The notes under the pieces were generated by a model, which saw only the letters and a program-made list of their open reading frames with translations, was not told where the DNA came from and made no database searches. This document shows positions 36,970 to 43,939 of a stretch of 64,000 nucleotides of DNA, in pieces. Source of the stretch: Psychromarinibacter sp048262455 (lineage in GTDB: Bacteria > Pseudomonadota > Alphaproteobacteria > Rhodobacterales > Rhodobacteraceae); NCBI GenBank assembly GCA_048262455.1, contig JBLXFD010000011.1:62001-126000 (forward strand), read 5' to 3'. Within the stretch, counting starts at the first letter, position 1. Every line of letters begins with the position of its first letter. The position numbers were made by a program, and so were the translations under genes.

Positions 36970-37848
36970 ATGGCTATGGTACGCACCAGCCGGTCGGTAA
37001 AGCTGTTTACCGTGCTGCCGGCCCTGCTGTTTCTGATCCTGCTGTCGGCGCTGCCGCTGGCCAACCTGCTGGCGCTCAGCTTTGCCCGGGTCACATGGTC
37101 CGAGGGCCGCGCGAACTGGGACTGGGTCGGGCTGGCGAACTACCGCGCCCTGGCCGAGGACGCGCTGTTCGAGGCGGGGATCGTCAACACGCTGATCCTG
37201 GTGGTCAGCGCCACCACGCTGCAGGTCACCATCGGGCTGGCGCTGGCGCTGATCTGCTCGCGGCTGGGACGCAGCGCGCGGCCCTACCGGACGCTGTTCC
37301 TGCTGCCGATCCTGATCCCCGGCATCATCATCGGCGCGATCTGGAAGCTGATGTACAACGTGCAGTTCGGCGTCATCAACCAGGCGCTGGAGCTGGTGGG
37401 CCTGGGGCCGGTGGACTGGCTGGGCAATTCCTCGCTGGCGCTGGCCTCGGTGATCGCGGTGGACGTCTGGCACTGGACGCCGTTTTCCTTCCTGCTGCTG
37501 CTGGCGGCGGTCGAGGCGCTGCCGCGCGATGTCTTCGAGGCGGCGGAGATCGACGGGGCAGGGGCCTGGCGCACCTTCCGCCGGATCACCCTGCCGCTGC
37601 TGTGGCCCGCGATCTTCACCACCTTCGTGTTCCGCGCGATCATCGCCTTCAAGGTCTTCGACGAGGTCTACCTGCTGACCGGCGGCGGTCCCGGCACCTC
37701 GACCCAGGTGATCAGCTTCACGATCTACCAACGCTTCTTCGTCCAGGACAGCGCCGGCTACGGCGCGGCCATGTCCGTGTTCGTCATGTTCCTCGTCGCG
37801 CTGGTAATCGGCGTGGCGATGACCCGTCAGAAGGCGCGCACCCGATGA
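36970..37848 (+). CDS. Module B: carbohydrate ABC permease, MalF type
   Basis: This 292-residue permease corresponds to the module A protein at 20176-21051. Core helices include VLPALLFLILLSALPLANLL. LFLLPILIPGIIIGAIWKLM and VDVWHWTPFSFLLLLAAVEA match it almost exactly, and the EAA loop is VFEAAEIDGAGAWRTFRRIT. The start is ATG at 36970; ATG at 36976 is a close alternative. The ribosome-binding site is weak. The stop overlaps the next gene in ATGA. Confidence 0.9.
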   Translation: MAMVRTSRSVKLFTVLPALLFLILLSALPLANLLALSFARVTWSEGRANWDWVGLANYRALAEDALFEAGIVNTLILVVSATTLQVTIGLALALICSRLGRSARPYRTLFLLPILIPGIIIGAIWKLMYNVQFGVINQALELVGLGPVDWLGNSSLALASVIAVDVWHWTPFSFLLLLAAVEALPRDVFEAAEIDGAGAWRTFRRITLPLLWPAIFTTFVFRAIIAFKVFDEVYLLTGGGPGTSTQVISFTIYQRFFVQDSAGYGAAMSVFVMFLVALVIGVAMTRQKARTR

Positions 37849-38693
37849 GCCAAGCAACCCGCCGCTTCACCTCGCGCAGCGCCGTCGACCTGCTGCTGCA
37901 CGGGGTGCTGATCCTGGCCGCCGTGCTGACGCTGGGCCCGTTCCTGTGGATCGCGCTCGCCTCTCTCAAGACGCAGATCGCGCTGCTGATGGGGCGGGTG
38001 GCCTTCACGCCGGTGTCGATGAACTACACCGAGGTGCTGTTCGGCAATACCTCGACCTTCAGCACCAACTTCCTCAACTCGGTCATCGTGGCCACCGTCA
38101 GCACCGTGATCGCGCTGACGGTGGGGTTCCTGGCGGGCTACTCGCTGCTGCGGATGCGCTGGCCGCGGATCGTGGTGAACATGTTCCTGCTGTGGACCGT
38201 GGTCTTCAACCTCGTGCCCCCCGTCACGCTGGCGGGCGCCTGGTACGAGGTGTTCCGCGCCGTGGGGATGACCAACACCCTGACCGCGGTGATCCTGGCG
38301 CATACCACGCTGCACCTGCCGATGGCGCTGTGGCTGCTGTCCTCCTTCCTGCGCGAGATCCCGCGCGAGCTGGAAGAAGCCGCGGTGGTGGACGGCGCCG
38401 GTTTCGTCCGGCTGATGCGCCGGGTGGTGGTGCCGATCATGATGCCCGGCCTCGTGTCCACCGGCATCCTGATCTTCATCTTCAGCTGGAACGAGTTTCC
38501 CGTGGCGCTGGCGCTGACCAACAACACCTCGGCGACGGTGCCCGTGGGGATCGCCAAGTTCGCGCAGGAGAACGAGATCAAGTACACCCAGATGGCCGCC
38601 GCCTCTGTGCTGTCGGCGATCCCGGCGCTGCTGGTGCTGATCTTCTGCCAGCGGTTCATCGTGAAGGGCCTCACGGCGGGAGCGGTCAAATGA
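37845..38693 (+). CDS. Module B: carbohydrate ABC permease, MalG type
   Basis: This 282-residue permease mirrors the module A MalG-type protein. FSWNEFPVALALTNNTSATV and the ending RFIVKGLTAGAVK are shared, and the EAA loop is LEEAAVVDGAGFVRLMRRVV. About six helices are predicted. It starts within the ATGA overlap with the MalF-type gene and its own stop overlaps the DUF4432 ATG, so the whole set is translationally coupled. Confidence 0.92.
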   Translation: MSQATRRFTSRSAVDLLLHGVLILAAVLTLGPFLWIALASLKTQIALLMGRVAFTPVSMNYTEVLFGNTSTFSTNFLNSVIVATVSTVIALTVGFLAGYSLLRMRWPRIVVNMFLLWTVVFNLVPPVTLAGAWYEVFRAVGMTNTLTAVILAHTTLHLPMALWLLSSFLREIPRELEEAAVVDGAGFVRLMRRVVVPIMMPGLVSTGILIFIFSWNEFPVALALTNNTSATVPVGIAKFAQENEIKYTQMAAASVLSAIPALLVLIFCQRFIVKGLTAGAVK

Positions 38694-39763
38694 TCCCCCG
38701 CGCCTACGAGAACCCGCTGGACCTGGCCCGCCTGCGCCGCCACCACGCCAGCCTCGACGCCTACGCGGGCACCCGGCTGGTGACGCTGGACAACGGCAGC
38801 GGGCGCGGGGTGCGGGTGATCGAGATGCGCTCCGGCGCCGGGCTGGAGGCCGAGATCGTCGTCGACCGCTCCTTCGACATCGGCCGGCTGTCGCGGGACG
38901 GCGAAACGGTGTCCTGGCACACGCCCAACGGCTACCGGCACCCGGCGCTGATCGACCTGCACGGCGAGGGGGGGCAGGGCTACCTGCGCGGGCTGTCGGG
39001 CTTCCTGTCCACCTGCGGCTTCGACCATATCCGCCAGCCGGAGACCGAGGCCGCCACCGACCTGCCGCTGCATCCCACCGACCATATCTCGTACCCGCTG
39101 CACGGGCTGGGCGCGCACCAGCCGGCGACGCTGATCGGGCACGGGATCTGCGAGGACGCCCCGCAGCCCTACCTGTGGTGCGAGGGCGAGGTGGTGCAGT
39201 CCATGACCTTCCGCGGTGCGCTGCGGCTGCGCCGGCGGATCGAGATGACCCTTGGCGGCGACGACCTGCGCATCCGCGACCGGGTGCAGAACATCGGGCC
39301 GCACCCGTCGCCCAGCATGATGCTCTACCACTTCAACCTCGGCTACCCGCTGATCGACGCCGAAAGCCGGCTGGACTTCGCGCCGGCGCGGCAGGTCTGG
39401 CAAAGCGCGGCGCACGACGCGGGCGGGGTCTTTGGCCCGCCGGGAGACGACTACGTCTCGGAGATCTCGGTGCACCGGGTCGAGGAGGCGCGGGGCCGCT
39501 GCCGGCTGGCCAACCCCGCGAGGGGACTGGCGCTGGAAATCGATTTCGACGCCGACACGCTGCCCTGCCTGCAACTGCTGCGCCTGCGCGGCGCCGGCTA
39601 CTACATGGCCGGGATCGAGCCCTGCACCACCGCCCACCGCAACCGCCGCGACGCCCGCGCCGCCGGCGAAGTGCCCGTCCTCGCGCCCGGCGCCGCCCGC
39701 GATTTCGCGCTGGACGTCACCCTGACCCGCGACCCCGTGCCCCATCCGGCCCCGAATCCCTGA
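38690..39763 (+). CDS. Module B: DUF4432, aldose-1-epimerase-like protein
   Basis: This 357-residue cytoplasmic protein has the DUF4432 motifs: EIVVDRSFDIGRLSRDGETV, SGFLSTCGFDHIRQPE, PLHGLG, LYHFNLGYPL and AGIEPCTTAH. It is the paralogue of the module A protein at 16701-17753. Here it precedes the sulfatase gene, while in module A it follows it. It is coupled to the permease gene by a 4-base overlap and lies 9 bases ahead of the sulfatase. A role in handling the anomeric carbon of the imported sugar is likely but unproven. Confidence 0.87.
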   Translation: MIPRAYENPLDLARLRRHHASLDAYAGTRLVTLDNGSGRGVRVIEMRSGAGLEAEIVVDRSFDIGRLSRDGETVSWHTPNGYRHPALIDLHGEGGQGYLRGLSGFLSTCGFDHIRQPETEAATDLPLHPTDHISYPLHGLGAHQPATLIGHGICEDAPQPYLWCEGEVVQSMTFRGALRLRRRIEMTLGGDDLRIRDRVQNIGPHPSPSMMLYHFNLGYPLIDAESRLDFAPARQVWQSAAHDAGGVFGPPGDDYVSEISVHRVEEARGRCRLANPARGLALEIDFDADTLPCLQLLRLRGAGYYMAGIEPCTTAHRNRRDARAAGEVPVLAPGAARDFALDVTLTRDPVPHPAPNP

Positions 39764-39772
39764 AAGCCTGAC

Positions 39773-41299
39773 ATGCGAGCCATTTTCGTCCTGTTCGACA
39801 CCCTCAACCGGCATTTCCTGCAGCCCTACGGCGGCGACCAGGTGGAGACGCCGAACTTCCGCCGCCTCGCCGAGCGCTCCGTGCGGTTCGACAACCACTA
39901 CGTCGGCTCGCTGCCCTGCATGCCCGCCCGGCGCGACCTGCAGACCGGGCGGCTGAACTTCCTGCACCGCAGTTGGGGGCCGCTGGAGCCCTTCGACCAG
40001 TCGATGCCGAAGATCCTGAAGCACGCCGGCGTATACAGCCACATGATCACCGACCACTACCACTACTGGGAGGTGGGCGGCGCCGGCTACCTGAACACCT
40101 ACGGCAGCGTCGAGATGGTGCGCGGGCAGGAGGGGGACCTGTGGAAGGCGGAACTGTCGCCGCCGCTGGACGACTGGCGCGCGCAGTACCACCCCGCGCA
40201 GTTCAGCGGCACGCCCGGCACCATGCCCTTCCACAACATCGTCAACCGCGCCGAGATCCGGCAGGAGGCGGACTTTCCCTCCAGCCAGTGCTTCGAGCTT
40301 GGCTGCGACTTCCTCGACCGCAACAGCAAGGCGGACAACTGGCTGCTGCAGATCGAGACCTTCGACCCGCACGAGCCGTTCCACGCGCCAGAGCGGCTGC
40401 GCGAAGACTTCCCCACCGACTGGGACGGCCCGGTGCGCGACTGGCCGCCCTACGGCCCCGTGACCGAGGACGAGGCCGAGGCCGGCGAGATGCGCGCCAA
40501 CTACAAGGCCCTGCTGGCCCATTGCGACGAGCAGCTGGGCCGGCTGCTGGACAAGATGGACGCGCTGGGCATGTGGGAGGACACGGTGCTGATCGTCTCC
40601 ACCGACCACGGCTACCTGACGGGAGAACACGGCTGGTGGGCCAAGAACCGGATGCCGGCCTACCAGGAGATCGCCCATATCCCGCTGTTCGTGCACCACC
40701 CGGACCACGCCGCCCGCGACGGCAGCGCCTGTGCCGCGCTGACCCAGACCATGGACCTGATGCCGACGCTGCTGGAGGTTTTCGGCGCCGAGGTTCCCGC
40801 CAGCGTGCGCGGCAAGTCCCTGCTGCCGCTGCTGGCGGACCCCGGGGCAGAGGGGCACGAGGCGGTGATCTTCGGCTATTTCGGCGGCGCGGTGAACGTG
40901 ACCGACGGCCGCCACAGCTACTTCCGCTACCCCGCGGACCTGCTGGACCAGGAGCTGTACCAGTACACGCTGATGCCGGCGCACATGCTGGTGACCTTTA
41001 CCCGCGAGGAGTTGCAGGGCGCCACGCTGGTCCGCGACCTGCCCTATGCCGAGGGGTGCCCGGTGCTGCGGGTGCCCGTGGTTCCGGGCTCGCCCTGGTA
41101 CAAGTCGCACGGCCCCGCGGTGATCGCGCAGACGCCCTCGCTGCTGTTCGATCTCTGTGCCGATCCCGGCCAGCAGGCGCCGCTGGACGACGCGGCCGCC
41201 ACCGCGCGCCTGTCCCGCTTGCTCTGCGCCGAGATGCGGCGCAACGATGCCCCGCCCGAGGCGTTCTCCCGCCTCGGCCTGACCCTCGAGGAGGCCTGA
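39773..41299 (+). CDS. Module B: cytoplasmic type I sulfatase
   Basis: This 508-residue sulfatase has the formylglycine motif C49-M-P51-A-R53 in the same position as the module A enzyme. The opening RAIFVLFDTLNRHFL has D9 and no signal peptide, so it is cytoplasmic. Metal-binding and active-site blocks include STDHGYLTGEHGWWAKNR and the HEPFHAP region. It is closely related over the full length to the module A protein (GSLPCMPARRDLQTGRLNFL is nearly shared). It follows the DUF4432 gene by 9 bases and ends 1 base before the ATPase gene. The sulfated substrate is unknown. Confidence 0.93.
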   Translation: MRAIFVLFDTLNRHFLQPYGGDQVETPNFRRLAERSVRFDNHYVGSLPCMPARRDLQTGRLNFLHRSWGPLEPFDQSMPKILKHAGVYSHMITDHYHYWEVGGAGYLNTYGSVEMVRGQEGDLWKAELSPPLDDWRAQYHPAQFSGTPGTMPFHNIVNRAEIRQEADFPSSQCFELGCDFLDRNSKADNWLLQIETFDPHEPFHAPERLREDFPTDWDGPVRDWPPYGPVTEDEAEAGEMRANYKALLAHCDEQLGRLLDKMDALGMWEDTVLIVSTDHGYLTGEHGWWAKNRMPAYQEIAHIPLFVHHPDHAARDGSACAALTQTMDLMPTLLEVFGAEVPASVRGKSLLPLLADPGAEGHEAVIFGYFGGAVNVTDGRHSYFRYPADLLDQELYQYTLMPAHMLVTFTREELQGATLVRDLPYAEGCPVLRVPVVPGSPWYKSHGPAVIAQTPSLLFDLCADPGQQAPLDDAAATARLSRLLCAEMRRNDAPPEAFSRLGLTLEEA

Positions 41300-41300
41300 G

Positions 41301-42350
41301 ATGGCGCGAGTGACGGTTCGAAATCTTCGCAAGGCCTTCGGCGAGGTCGAGGTGCTGCACGGGCTGGACGTGGATGTCGCGGACGGCGAGTTCATCGCCG
41401 TGCTGGGGGAATCCGGCTGCGGCAAGTCCACCTTCCTGCGCATCGTCGCGGGTCTGGAGGACGCGAGCGGCGGTGCGATCGAGATTGACGGGCGCGAGGT
41501 GACGCACCTGACCCCGAAGGACCGCGACATTGCCATGGTGTTCCAGACCTACGCGCTCTACCCGCACATGAGCGTACGCGAGAACATCGAGTTCCCGCTG
41601 GAGGTGCTGAACCTGCCCAAGGAAGAGCGGACCCGCCGTTCCGACACCGCCGCCTCGATGCTGAACCTGACGCCCTACATCGACCGCAAGCCCCGCGACC
41701 TGTCCGGCGGCCAGCGCCAGCGCGTCGCCATGGCGCGGGCCATCGTGCGCGAGCCCAAGGTCTTCCTCTTCGACGAGCCGCTGTCGAACCTCGACGCCAA
41801 GCTGCGGGTGCAGATGCGCGGCGAGATCCGCCGTCTGCAGCAGCGGCTGGGGGTGACGGCGATCTACGTGACCCACGACCAGGTCGAGGCGCTGACCATG
41901 GCGGACCGGGTCATGCTGCTGAACGCCGGCCGGATCGAGCAGTTCGCCCCGCCGCTGGAGCTGTACGACCGCCCCGCCAGCGTCTTCGCGGCGGCCTTCA
42001 TCGGCAGCCCGCCGATGAACCTGTTCGACGCCGAGGCGACCTCGGGGGGCACGGTCGAGGCGCTGCAGACCCGCTTTGCCATGCCCGGCACACCGCCGGG
42101 ACGGGTGACCCTTGGCTTCCGGCCCGAGCACGTGCAACTGGCCGCCCCCGGCGCCGGGCAGATCGAGGGGCGGGTGCAGGCGATCGAGAACACCGGCGAC
42201 CGGGTGATCGTGCTGGTGGAGGCCGCGGGGCAGGAGCTGAACGTCGCCACGGCAGAGCGCCTTGCCGCCCGCCCCGGCGACGCGGTCAGCCTGACGGTGG
42301 CGCCGGAGCATCTGCACCTGTTCGACGGCGAGACCGGGCGCCGGATCTAG
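41301..42350 (+). CDS. Module B: carbohydrate ABC transporter ATPase (MalK/UgpC type)
   Basis: This 349-residue ATPase is the last module B gene. It carries GESGCGKST (Walker A), the Q-loop VFQTYALYPHMS, LSGGQRQRVAMARAI, VFLFDEPLSNLD and the switch YVTHDQVEALTMADR. The C-terminal domain, with SPPMNLFDAEA and GFRPEHVQLAA, is MalK/UgpC-like. It is the paralogue of the protein at 15658-16728 and probably serves both module B permeases. A stable hairpin with a UUCG loop follows the stop. Confidence 0.93.
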   Translation: MARVTVRNLRKAFGEVEVLHGLDVDVADGEFIAVLGESGCGKSTFLRIVAGLEDASGGAIEIDGREVTHLTPKDRDIAMVFQTYALYPHMSVRENIEFPLEVLNLPKEERTRRSDTAASMLNLTPYIDRKPRDLSGGQRQRVAMARAIVREPKVFLFDEPLSNLDAKLRVQMRGEIRRLQQRLGVTAIYVTHDQVEALTMADRVMLLNAGRIEQFAPPLELYDRPASVFAAAFIGSPPMNLFDAEATSGGTVEALQTRFAMPGTPPGRVTLGFRPEHVQLAAPGAGQIEGRVQAIENTGDRVIVLVEAAGQELNVATAERLAARPGDAVSLTVAPEHLHLFDGETGRRI

Positions 42351-42369
42351 CCTCTCGGGCCCGGCCGCC

Positions 42370-42391
42370 GGCTGCGTCTTCGGGCGCAGCC
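42370..42391 (+). terminator. UUCG-capped hairpin ending module B
   Basis: GGCTGCGTC and GGCGCAGCC enclose a TTCG tetraloop closed by C-G, with one T-G pair in the stem (42370-42378 with 42383-42391). There is no T-run, but such loops are very stable. It lies 19 bases after the ATPase stop. Confidence 0.6.
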
Positions 42392-42524
42392 CCCCGTCAG
42401 GATATCCTTAGGTATAGTAGCCGCACCGTTTGGGACGCCGGTTATCCCTTTGCGCAAATGCCCTTCGGCGTGACCTCCGATATTTAAAGTTCAACACAGA
42501 TTGAACGCAGGTCAGGAGCCGAAA

Positions 42525-42674
42525 ATGACTAGATCGACTTATTGCCGCATTGCTCGTGCCCGTCGCGTCCGGGCGCTTTACCACCTCTGGTCCTTGCAGC
42601 CCCGCGTGACGATCCGCCCCGGGAGCATCCTCGCCCATCCCGCCGCCACTCCTGCGATGGGAGACCCGGCATGA
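42525..42674 (+). CDS. Possible 49-residue ORF coupled to a small membrane protein
   Basis: ATG at 42525 with CAGGAGC a few bases upstream opens a 49-codon frame. Its stop overlaps the next ATG as ATGA. The peptide is basic at its N-terminus (TRSTYCRIARARRVRALYH) and I recognise no family. The good site and the coupling favour a real small protein or a leader peptide, and an AT-rich stretch just upstream may be its promoter. Confidence 0.4.
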   Translation: MTRSTYCRIARARRVRALYHLWSLQPRVTIRPGSILAHPAATPAMGDPA

Positions 42675-42943
42675 CCCTGGCCCTGATGTTTGCATCCCTT
42701 GTCGCCGGCGGCTCCTGCGGGCTTTGCGCCTTCCATTCCGGCTACGGCCTGATCGAGTCGCTGGTGATCTACGCGGTGGCGGGGCAGGTGATCATGCTGG
42801 TCGCCCCCTTCCTCGCCCGGGTCCTGAGGCCCCGGAAGTACCTGCGGCAGATGCCGGACCTGTCGGACCTGACGCGCCGGCATACCGAGGCTCTGTCGTC
42901 GCTGCGGAAGATCGCGCAGTACGATGATCTGCAATGGCAATGA
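42671..42943 (+). CDS. Small membrane protein of unknown function
   Basis: This 90-residue protein has two hydrophobic helices: a Cys-containing first one (LALMFASLVAGGSCGLCAFH) and a second (SLVIYAVAGQVIMLVAPFLA). A basic, charged tail follows (RPRKYLRQMPDLSDLTRRHT). I know no named family, though small two-helix proteins with such a tail occur in Rhodobacteraceae. It is coupled to the 49-residue ORF. A candidate structured RNA starts 18 bases after its stop. Confidence 0.65.
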   Translation: MTLALMFASLVAGGSCGLCAFHSGYGLIESLVIYAVAGQVIMLVAPFLARVLRPRKYLRQMPDLSDLTRRHTEALSSLRKIAQYDDLQWQ

Positions 42944-42961
42944 GCTGACTTTGTTCGTGCC

Positions 42962-43082
42962 GTGCTCTCGGTCATAGAGGCTGTCAAAAGCCTCGAGCAA
43001 CTTCAGATCCCTGCTGAAATCGAGAGTGCAATCCCTCGTTACGGACAGAACTGGGCCCGGCGCCAATGGTGCCGGGCTTTTT
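42962..43082 (+). ncRNA. Candidate structured small RNA or structured 3-prime UTR
   Basis: GTGCTCTCGGT (42962-42972) can pair with ATCGAGAGTGC (43019-43029) through three G-U wobbles. Inside it are two hairpins: GAGGCT/AGCCTC (42977-42982 with 42989-42994) and TTCAG/CTGAA (43002-43006 with 43014-43018). This three-way junction is followed by a 10-bp intrinsic terminator. The folding was done by eye. It may be released from the upstream small-protein message or have its own promoter. Confidence 0.4.
43055..43082 (+). terminator. Intrinsic terminator
   Basis: GCCCGGCGCC (43055-43064) pairs with GGTGCCGGGC (43068-43077), with one G-U and a 3-base loop, and is followed by TTTTT. It is the clearest classical terminator in the window. 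Confidence 0.9.
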
Positions 43083-43306
43083 CCGTTTCTTAACGATCTT
43101 TAAGATATCGGATGGGAATTGCCTTCAATACTTTAGGAATTACTCTCCTATCCCTTTGATTTTCTGCCGCCCCAAAAACCTGTGGTAACCAAAACTTGGT
43201 AGGTGGCTTGGTATCCAGGCGAATATCTACCGCTTTCAAAGCAACGCTGCCCGATGGGGCGGCTTGGCGCCACGGCGCGCCCGCCAACTGGCTGCAGGAG
43301 ACAATC
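43083..43306 (+). promoter_or_regulatory. AT-rich leader of the transglycosylase gene with a dyad and direct repeat
   Basis: From 43083 to about 43250 the A+T content rises sharply above the neighbours. ACCAA-AAC-TTGGT (43188-43200) is a perfect dyad, and CTTGGTA recurs at 43195 and 43207. A promoter or operator is likely here. No gene is seen in the 363-base stretch between the small membrane protein and the transglycosylase apart from the candidate RNA. Confidence 0.4.
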
Positions 43307-43900
43307 GTGAAGCACACAATCCAGATCATCATCGCGGCGGCCACCCTGTCGCCCGCCCCGGCCAGCGCCGAGAACCTGTTTTCCTACCCGGGCAACCGGC
43401 CGGCGCAGCTGCAGCGCCAGATTAAGGCGATGGAGGACCGGGGCGGCATCGCCTTTGCCATGCTCCAGAACGAGGCGAACTTCGCCAAGTCCGAGGGCCC
43501 GCTGGTGGTGCCGCCGCGCAAGCTGCACGGGCGGGACATCGCGGTCTACATCACCGACGCCAAGCGTATCGCGAAACGCCATGACGTGCCCGAGGCGCTG
43601 TTCCTCGCGCTGATCCAGCAGGAAAGCGGCTGGAACCGGCGGGCGCGGTCCAGCGCCGGGGCGATCGGGCTGGCGCAGCTGATGCCGGGCACGGCGATGT
43701 ACCTGAAGGTCAACCCGCACGATCCGCTCGAGAACCTCGAAGGCGGCGCGCGCTACCTGCGGATGCAGTACGAGACCTTCGGCGACTGGCGGCTGGCGCT
43801 GGCGGCCTACAACGCCGGGCCGGGGGCGGTGCAGAAGTACGGGGGGGTGCCGCCGTACAAGGAGACCCAGAACTACATCCGGCGCATTCTCGGCGGCTGA
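43307..43900 (+). CDS. Lytic transglycosylase (SLT domain)
   Basis: This 197-residue exported enzyme cleaves the glycan strand of peptidoglycan. The start is GTG at 43307 with GGAG six bases upstream. A signal peptide follows (HTIQIIIAAATLSPAPASAE). The SLT core has the catalytic Glu in ALIQQESGWNRRARS, then SAGAIGLAQLMPGTA and the late AAYNAGPGAVQKYGGVPPYK motif. A longer frame starts upstream but lacks a signal peptide and a good site. It converges with the hybrid kinase gene across a shared hairpin. Its size fits a small SLT protein of the kind used in secretion-system or wall remodelling, but nothing nearby shows which. Confidence 0.9.
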   Translation: MKHTIQIIIAAATLSPAPASAENLFSYPGNRPAQLQRQIKAMEDRGGIAFAMLQNEANFAKSEGPLVVPPRKLHGRDIAVYITDAKRIAKRHDVPEALFLALIQQESGWNRRARSSAGAIGLAQLMPGTAMYLKVNPHDPLENLEGGARYLRMQYETFGDWRLALAAYNAGPGAVQKYGGVPPYKETQNYIRRILGG

Positions 43901-43914
43901 TCCCGGACGCATGG

Positions 43915-43939
43915 GGCCGCGGTGTCCCGCACCGCGGCC
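43915..43939. terminator. Bidirectional hairpin between convergent genes
   Basis: GGCCGCGGTG (43915-43924) pairs perfectly with CACCGCGGCC (43930-43939) across a 5-base loop. It fills most of the 39-base gap between the convergent transglycosylase and kinase stops. Confidence 0.65.

Noticed and set aside
38138..41536. Open frame of about 1130 codons on the minus strand across module B
   Set aside because: It runs antisense to a permease, DUF4432, sulfatase and ATPase that all have clear family motifs; high GC lengthens chance frames.
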